From Neofusicoccum parvum (taxonomy: Eukaryota > Ascomycota > Dothideomycetes > Botryosphaeriales > Botryosphaeriaceae): 64,000 nt of DNA. Made by a program: the position numbers and the translations under genes. The notes beneath the pieces are model-generated. The model was given only the letters and a program-made list of their open reading frames with translations. It had not been told where the DNA came from and did no database searches. This document shows, one piece after another, positions 56,180 through 64,000 of this stretch (positions are counted from its first letter, which is position 1; each line of letters begins with the position of its first letter). The stretch covers positions 2,108,001 to 2,172,000 of the forward strand of contig CP087210.1 in NCBI GenBank assembly GCA_020912385.1, given 5' to 3'.

Positions 56180-59100
56180 CGTGGGTCGGGTCTGCGTCTG
56201 CCGCGTGCAGCGCTGCTGCTGGTCTGCTCCGATGGGCGGCTGGAGGCCGAGTGTGGTGCCTGGAAGCAAAAAGATGGTCTGCAGCGCCTCCTGGCAAACA
56301 GCCGAAGCTCGCAGATACGAAGACACTCGCTCGAATCGCCGTTCAACCTAGCGTGCCACCGCGAGCTTAAAAAGGCCCGTCGGCAGCGGCAAGGCAACGA
56401 TATTGGCCAAGCACCACATCGCAGATCATGCGGATCGTGGCCTGCGGTATCTACCGATCTCCCGATGGATGGTGACAACCATGGATGTGAGGAGATCATC
56501 CGAGCGAGCTGATCCAAAGACATGGATGCATCAGCGCCCAAACGCACACATCAAGAAGGTTACCAACCGCGCGGTCCGTGCCGCTCCTCGCGAGGTGGCC
56601 TGATAGGGTTCCATGACCAAGAGCGCTCCAGGTGTGACCCTCCGTCGACGAGGCATTGGTGGCTTGTCCAAGGTACGTCGCCTCCCTGCTGGGCGGCAGA
56701 TGGACTATTCGGGACACGCGAGATTCAGAACCCCACCCAAGGAGCAAGCTACCGTCGCCATGGGACCCTGTGGCTTCCGCTGGCGGCCGCCCTGCCCGTC
56801 CACGCAAGGCCCTGCCCCTCGCCCGCCGTGCCCTCGCTATCATACTTTCAGGATCTTCAAGGCTTGCCAGGGAGCGGACGGGCAGCCGTTGTCCTATTGG
56901 CAGTCGCGTCAGGCCAGCTCACGCACGCCGCAGCACCAGCGGAACAAGCTCCTGCCGAAGGCTGCAGCCGTGAGCGCCCCGGGAAATGGCGGCTGCCCGT
57001 GGATCGGTATTCCGCTCGAGTCCATTTCTCACGCCGCAATCACAGAAAGCATGTGTTCGTCGTGAGGATGGCTTTCGGGCACAGACCATGTGGGGACGCG
57101 CCGAACGATTGTGTCGCCGCGTACAGGAGACTATTGGAGGTGTCAAATATGTTAACTGGGCAGACAAAACAAAGTGTGTTCACCTATCCAGTGGCTGGGT
57201 CAGCCCGAACATCAATCTTGGAAAATGGGGGGGGCGAAATTCGCCGATCGTCGTCGTTTTCCCGATAGCGCGGTGTGCGCTGTAATCCGCAGTGCAGATT
57301 TCCTGGCCCCAACTGGTTTCTTCACCTCGGGCGGCGGGGATCGGAGGGGAACCGTCCATCTCCCTCCCGCCAGGCCAGAACCCTCGGTGCTGAGGCTCCC
57401 TTGGCCAGCGCTCTCGGCTGCGGACGGGCGAGCCGACGGGCACTGGAAGAGAGCGAAAGGCGACGAATCACCGGCGCTGCGACGCCACCTCTTCTGGAAC
57501 CCTGCGTAGAAAGTGGCTTGACGCGCCACAGTCGACCAGCACGGAAACAGGCGCAGCTCCACGAACGCACCTGGCAATCTCGGGATCGTCCGCGCATTCA
57601 CGCGCCAAATTGCGTGCCAGAAAGCCGGCCTGAAAGGGAACTGATACAAGAGCGGCCAAGAACGTGGACTTGTGCTTTTTACTCGTCAACGGCGAAGGCA
57701 CTCTGTTTCACCTCTCGTGCATAATGCTGACAGCTGCCCCCGGGCGTATCTCATCTCGCTACGCCGGGGGTGGTCGATAGAGATCTGGACCCAAATCCAC
57801 AGCACTGGACCCGCCCGTAGTGCTACGCCCCGTCTATCCGCATCCACGGCGTCTCGAATGCAGCGGCATCGTGTGGCTTCCACGTGGATATTGCGGCCAT
57901 ACGTCTTCGCACATCCGCGCGGCGGCAATGACGTATCTCACGCAGGTGGCAGAGGAGGCGCCTGCTGCGACGGGGGCCCCCAGCTGCTCCACGGCTGCCC
58001 ATTGACGCGAGAGGAAGCTGTGGTCCCCGCGGCCTTTACCAGTTCTTCGCAGCTGAGCCGGTCTTCCCACCAGCGCTGACGGCCGGCCGTTATGCGCAAG
58101 TCATGCCTCTGATCCAGTTGCGAGTAAGGATCGGCAGTCGCAGGCTATCTTTGGCGATTGTTTCTCCGCCGCTCACGGCTCAGAGATCTGCCACCGGCTG
58201 TGCTGTCTGCTCGATGCACTCGATGCAGCTCGGAACAGCACACCTGTGGCACAGCCTCCAGACAGCCGCGCCCCCCGCCGTCAGGAGCCCGGGTGCGGCG
58301 CCAGCGCACGTGGTGAGCACAGGTTTTCAGACGGTACCGCCGAAGGGTGCGGCGCGGACGTGCTCCAGATCGCGCTTCGCGGACAGCGCTGCTCCAGGCG
58401 CCCAGCTCGGTGTCCCGGCCCAAACTTCACCGCGCCTGCTGTGCAACAGAAACGTCGCCTCCACCGGTTTCAGCGGGCGGCTTCTTCAAAGCGCGGCCAG
58501 GAAGCCATGCGCCCGGGCGGCCGCGCTGCTCAACGGGCTGGCGGGGCCCTCGTGGAGGCCTCGTGGGCGGGCGGGGATCACTGCAGGGACGCCTCTGCGC
58601 GGTAGGCGGTAGCGATTGTGGTCTGATCGCTCCGGCCGGCGCGTCGCCGATGGCGGGCGCAAGGCACCCTTGCGTGGCGGCGTGGGCTCGTCCGCGCCGT
58701 TGCCCGCGTCCTGGAGGTTCGCGGAGGCGGGGCTGGCTCCCACGCGTCGTTTGCGGGCGATCGCATCTTCGGCTACGCCGTGGAATGATTCGCGCGGAAG
58801 GAACGAGCAGGCCTGCAAGGCTCACCGCTCGGACCGCCGTGCATGGCTGAGATCTGAGATCGCGGCAGACGGCAAACGCTGCGCGGCCCCTGTCGCCGGT
58901 CGCCTGTCGCCGCCAGGCTCAGCGTGGGCGGGCGCCGCGGGGGCGGCCCGCGCTGCGCCGCCAGCTTCAGCTCCCCCCAACCGCCGCGGCTCTGCCCTCT
59001 GCGACGCGCCTTTCAGCTTGCCCGGCCGCCTCGTTCGATGCTCTTACGACGGCGTTCAGCCCGCGCGGCATGACGGCGCCAGCTCCACGTGTGATAAGGC

Positions 59101-59626
59101 AGGAACCAGACGCTGTCACGCGCGGCCCTGGAGTGACGCGACACGACCACAGTCCCATCCCAAGCCTCCCAGCCGTTGTGTGGGAGCGCGGCGTCCTTCA
59201 GGCCATCTGGCCATGCTTTTGCTCCCGTTCGCATTCGCGTCGCAACCCTCGTCTCGCGGTGCTTGGAGATGGCGCAGCTGCTGCGAGCTGAACGCCGCGC
59301 GGTGCCCCTCGAGCGACATCCGGAGAGCCCGCGTGCCTGGCCGGCAGCAGACGCTACTGGTGCCTTGCCTCTCCGTGTCTCCCGTGCCTGGACGACTTCC
59401 AATCAGGCGTGCATGCGCCGTCGCGGAATAATCATGCTGTGGCAGGAGCAACGCAAACGCCACGATCCAAGCCGGGCAGCCCTACAGCCGGCAGCAGCGA
59501 CCTTGGGCGCCGCTGGACGTCTTCAATGCCGGGGCTCTGCGGAGGCCAATGGCTCCCCTCTCCACCGCTTCTTCTCTTCTTCTCACCCGCAAGCCTGATT
59601 CAGAAGATTCCAAATCACGCATTAAC
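56180..59626. other. GC-rich intergenic DNA, no gene recognised
   Basis: This 3.4 kb has many overlapping frames of 100-270 codons on both strands, none with a domain, hydrophobic pattern or plausible start plus splice structure. The longest (58616-59431 plus) is low-complexity Arg/Ala/Ser/Pro. I see no tRNA or other structured RNA by eye. The final 300 bases carry the promoter of the gene at 59627. Confidence 0.6.
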
Positions 59627-62282
59627 ATGGCAGCATCTACCGTCTCGAACATCCCACCACTATCCGATCGTAGCAACACTCTCCTAGACGCATCCGTTCC
59701 TCCCCATTGCAGCCCTACTCCATCACGCCATCTGGACTCCAAGCGCCATCTCTTTCCCTATCTGGACTCGTCCGAGGCAACGCCCAGCGAAAATGGCTCT
59801 GTATATGACGCACCGCACGCCGACTCCGAGAGCGAGGCGGGCGAGCCTCCGAGAAAGAGACCCCGGAGCAGGAGCCGGTCGCACTCGCGCACCCTGTCGG
59901 GAGAGCAATGCCCTCCACCGGGCGGTCCGAGTGAGTCAAGTGCTGTCTGGGCTCCAGGTGGACGTGGACGCTGACCGATGGCTTGTATCAGATGGTCCCG
60001 GCGTGGCCGTCCGATTCATCAACAGGCCCGACGCTACGCCATTGACCACCATCATCGAGCAGAAGTCGATTGCAACGCTCCGCTCCGCGAAATCCCTTGC
60101 CGCCGTTGCACGTCCCATTACCTCGAAACACGCCAACCGCTGCGCGGATGGGGCCGAGCAAAAGCAAATAAGAAGAGACCACGCGGACAGACGCCAGGCG
60201 GCGCTCACTGTTGATGAAGCAACGCTCAGGGAACTGCACGAGATCATCGACAGTCAAGTACCCGCGGCCCAGAGAGTCTGCTCAGGATCAGCTTCGGAGT
60301 GCGTCAATGACGTCGAGAATCCAACCCATCCTATCTCGCCTCCGCTCCCGCCGCTCTTTCGAGCTCAAACTCCGTGCGGCCTGCCCCGCTGGCCGGGAGA
60401 TTTACCGACTTCGTTTCATCTTCCGCCGCGCAGGGCATCTCGCGCACGCAGCTTTGGGAACGCTCTTCGCGACTTCTTCCGCGGCCCTCGGGAAGGTGAG
60501 TTGCGTATCGCGTACCCAGGAACTCTTGGGGAGCATGAATGGGGAACTGCACGTGGACTGCCGCCTGATGTCGTACCAACATGGCGTGCCCATGTTTGAA
60601 CCTGAAGCGCGGGCTAATCCTCTCATTTACTAGAGGTCGAAGGACGAAACCACAGCAGTCAGACGGCAATTGGCGGGCTGCGTGAGGTGCAGGAGCGGCT
60701 GCAGCAGCCCCACGCCAACCCGTCGAACCACCGCACCGGGCTCGCCTTCTGGGCACCTCTAACCAGCGGCCACGGAACAAGCAATCTGCCGGCATGTCAC
60801 AACCTCGAGACGGAGTCGCATGAGGTGACGGCTGAGACGAGCCGCCCGTGTGATCCACCAGCAATGGAACATGAGCCGGGAACGCGGTCGCGGCCTCACG
60901 GACGGAATGAGAAACGAGACCAAGATAGCACCCAACGCGAGCCGCTGCAGCCACAAGATCGACAAGGACCAGTGCAGGCGCCCTTGTCAGGATCCGCGCC
61001 GCCAAACGTTGCACAAGCCGTGCACGGTCAGGCCTCCAGATGCCCCTCCACCTCGCATGGCCATCGGCAGGAGCGTCTCCCCGCTAACCACGCCGCACGA
61101 GCAGATTCCCCAACCTCCACCTACTCGTCCCCGACACGTACCGGCAGACAATCCACCCACCCACTGATTCCTGCGCCCCTGTTCACAAGTCCGCCTCACT
61201 CTCGCCGCGATCTTGATCCGCGCGTCCCGGTTTCCCCGTACGACCGCCTGGCACACGTTCTGAATTCAGGCCAGCCACCGTCACCAGAAACACCATCACG
61301 AGGACAGAGAAGACGCGATAGAGATGATACGACCTCGCGTCACCTAGCAGATGAGATCCCCGTCTATCGCCGTGGTGTGGCGAGTCTAAGGAGCCTCGAT
61401 ACCAATCGCGTGCAGGCGCGTCGGATCGTCTCAACTGCATCAAGTACACCTGCTTCTGTATGTGCCAGCAGCGCTGCAGGCTCTTCCCAGAACCCACATG
61501 TGCATTCTGTTTCGACACACACTAGCTATTCACGCAGGTCGCCCCCTGCCTCGCTTTCTTCCATTGCTCCCAATTCCCCTCTCATCTCCCGGCCGGAGTC
61601 TCAACCTCAAACCAAACATCCGCAGCCGTGTTCTGACCAACACGCCTCACCATCCTCTGCTAGTCTCACTGTAATTCGCTCGGCGGCGCTTCCAATCCTT
61701 CTGCCCATCGCAGCTGCCGAAGGCATTGTCCGTCCTCGTCCTCTGCCTCGCCCTGTCAATCTTCCTCTCACAGACTTTCAATTGAACCATCCTCCTCGTG
61801 TGTCCAGGCAACGCCGTCCTTCGTCTAGCGCCTCAGCTCGGGCCTCGATTCGTGCTTTCAAAGGCCTGAATGTTAATTGCGATGGCACTCACAGCGGCAG
61901 CAGCGACAGCTTTCACACTGCCACACAAACGCCACCGCCGGAAGAAACGAGGGCATTCAGTTCGTCAGGCACCAACCTTGCTGCTATTGCCCCCTTGAGC
62001 TTGGACCAGGTAGTCGCAGCAGACACTGCAGCACCTGTACCTGCGCCGCGCGGGCCAGGCCCGGACAGAAAATCGGATAGGCGGAGCAACGACAGTAGCA
62101 CATGCGAGAAGAGCGTGGGCGAGACGCTTGGGTGGCTGCTGCGGGTGTGCTTTTGTCAACCTGTCGGTGGGGTTGAGGATTGTGACGGTGGGGACGATGC
62201 CCTGGATCACCACGGCGGGCAGCCTCGTAGGGGGCAGGGGTTGAATGTGAGGGTCGAGCCGGGGCACAGTGCGGAGGCTTAA
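59627..62282 (+). CDS. Large, mostly disordered Ser/Pro/Arg-rich protein, 818 residues
   Basis: Exons 59627-59930, 59992-60495 and 60634-62282 are joined by introns of 61 and 138 bp. The first has GTGAGT, a CTGAC branch site and TATCAG; the second has GTGAGT, CTAAT and TTACTAG. The frame is kept across both, which supports one gene. Exon 1 has a basic Arg/Ser-rich patch (PPRKRPRSRSRSHSR), probably nuclear. Exon 2 holds the most ordered part, with GVAVRFINRPDATPLTTIIE and TVDEATLRELHEIIDSQVPA (about 100-210). Exon 3 is Ser/Pro/Thr/His-rich with short ordered islands such as SIRAFKGLNVNCDG. Near the end GETLGWLLRVCFCQPVGG forms a hydrophobic, Cys-containing patch. An in-frame ATG at 59549 is an alternative start. 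I do not recognise the family. Confidence 0.62.
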
Positions 62283-64000
62283 TGGGCCGTGCCTGTATGA
62301 CTGTCTAGCTCTCTTGTCCGTCGAGGTTTGTATTGCTGACATGCGGAACACAGGTGCTCTGGCATTGCTGGGCTCGGGTGGCTGTGCGGGCGCCTGCTTG
62401 TCCCACATATGTCTTGCCCCAACTTCAACGCTTACGCTATTCATTGCGGTAGGTAGAACTTTCTTCCTTTTCCCTCTTCCCTTATTGTCTCTAGTCCTGA
62501 TGGGTAGAGTAAGTATACTCCAGCGCCGCTCCACTCGGAGAGCACTCCGCCTCTGCCAGTGTGGGTGGAAATTGCTTTTTTCTCCTTATTCGTCGTGCTT
62601 ACGTTTCTCTCCGGCGGAGAGCGCTCCGCTTCCGCCCGGCGCGGCTCGAGTTTCTCTCTGCGTTGCGCCCCACGGCTACCACCTTACCTGCATGTCTCCA
62701 TGCACGTTTAGCTTCTTGCATGCGCGTATGGAAACCGGTTGCCGGGCAGCATGCATTGCCACTGGTCTGGTTTCCTATTCGGGTATTCCTTGAGCTGCAT
62801 GCGCGGACCCACTCTTTTCCACGCATTCCTCTTTCAGCTTGGTTTGTGAAGATGAGGATCCGCAATTTTCGCCTCGTCGAAGCACAATCCCGAACGGGTA
62901 GCTGTAGGAAAAGGATTTGCAAACGCAAAAAAGCAATTATTCTCCGCCAACGCTACTGTAGCCCTTTTACCCAGCGCCTCAGCTTGAGCCGAGGATGGAC
63001 TAATCATCTTTCAATGCCAGCGACTGCTGCATCTCTCTCATGGGCGCCGTGGCCCCCACATCGCCCCTCGTTCGTGCCAGAGATTGATTCTCCAAGGGGC
63101 GTCCGGTTGACAAATAGGCGTTTTCTTCTTCCCGCATATGCAATGTCAATCCGCGCTATTTGCTGTGGTCAGACTGACCCGCTGATGTGCTGCATGTCAA
63201 AGGCAAGTCAAATTAGTCCTCAACGCCTCCCGCCTGCTCGCTCGCTGCGGCGGGAGATCCGCCGGCCCGACGCGGCCCAGTGTTTTTTGATTGCGGAATG
63301 AGCTCTGCCTGATTACCAACGCGGAAGCAACTGGGTGGTCGTACCACATGCCCGGCGCGGCGCGGCGCGGATGTTCGCGCTCGCTCTCACCCGTGGCTTT
63401 TTTGTGGGCGCAATGCTTACTTCCTCTCCCCTCTTTTCTGTCATCTTGCAAAAAAGTAACGTTGATGGGGGGGGATGTGCTCGCATGGTCTTTCAGGAAA
63501 TCCGAGGGTGTGAGCTTCGAGGGGGGGAAAAAAAGCAACTGAATTTATTACCAGAAGCAGGACCTGGTCCGAGCGCGGACAGGGCGGATGGATTTTCTGC
63601 TGGAGTTGGGCAGGATTGTCGCGCCTTGTGTCACGCAACGGCACTCGAGGCTGTGGGGATGGGTCCCGTCGATCCTCCGGAGTGTAGAGCTGGGAATTGC
63701 AATCTGTGCCGAGGCTAGCCTGTCTGATGGTGGAGATGAATCGATGTTGCCCTGGGGCTTGGTGACGCGCGTTTGGCAGAGGATGTCCTTTTTGATACTC
63801 GTGTGTACAAATTGGGGAAATTGCTGGTATGGGTTTCTGGTAGCGAGGGCTGAACTTTGGACTGTACGTTGGGGTTCTCCGTCCTTCATCGCTGGCACCA
63901 AGGTCTTCTCCGTACATACTGTATGTATGCTCAGTCTCATATTCGATCAATTTGTTCCTTGTCGCAAGATTCCGACGTGTTTTCTGCGTGTCTACTCTCG
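62283..64000. other. Terminal interval, no gene recognised
   Basis: Likely begins with the 3' leader of the disordered protein gene. Frames on both strands (62561-63301 plus, 63950-63441 minus) are without domains and without a splice-supported partner. A gene truncated by the window's right edge cannot be excluded. Confidence 0.5.

Overview
This is a stretch of nuclear DNA from a filamentous ascomycete (Pezizomycotina). Most genes carry short introns of about 50-65 bp with GTAWGT-like donors and CTRAC-like branch points. Their products are typical of this group: a Cdc24 exchange factor, a beta-TrCP-type F-box/WD40 protein, a PDR multidrug pump, a fungal_trans-domain regulator, TFIIH Tfb1 and a mitochondrial ribosome-recycling factor. 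A class such as Dothideomycetes is my guess only; nothing here proves it. All exon borders are read by eye from frame continuity and splice consensus, with no transcript data.

Layout. 1-710: 3' part of a single-pass membrane protein. 711-5386: no convincing gene; roughly 1000-2300 is an AT-rich, TA-rich decayed island. 5387-8809 (-): CDC24. 9915-12615 (+): a FWD-1-like SCF substrate receptor, divergent from CDC24. 12616-15249: GC-rich with no gene seen. 15250-19876 (+): PDR/ABCG transporter. 21030-23522 (+): GRDP-like protein with a Gly/Cys tail. 24298-26045 and 27440-29099 (+): two members of an uncharacterised family with an F-box-like LPxEIR start and C-terminal membrane segments. 29611-30762 (-) and 31303-32164 (+): a divergent pair made of a zinc-type dehydrogenase and a short-chain dehydrogenase. 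32509-34048 (+): secreted, probably GPI-anchored protein. 34259-35384 (-): cytochrome c peroxidase. 36753-39269 (+): fungal_trans regulator without a zinc cluster. 39994-40902 (+): fluoroacetate-dehalogenase-like hydrolase. 41704-42035 (+): 91-residue membrane protein. 42347-about 43391 (-): mitochondrial RRF. 43715-44980 (+): unrecognised basic protein. 45331-47784 (+): third and largest member of the LPxEIR/membrane family. 48524-50543 (+): TFIIH subunit Tfb1. 50544-55502: AT-rich then GC-rich DNA with no gene seen. 55503-56179 (-): small conserved fungal protein. 56180-59626: GC-rich with no gene seen. 59627-62282 (+): long, largely disordered protein. 62283-64000: nothing supportable.

The genes do not form one pathway. 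The clearest local themes are three dispersed copies of the LPxEIR/membrane family within about 23 kb, and a divergent oxidoreductase pair (29.6-32.2 kb) that might share a promoter. The window otherwise alternates conserved housekeeping genes with lineage-restricted ones, separated by one or two decayed AT-rich blocks.
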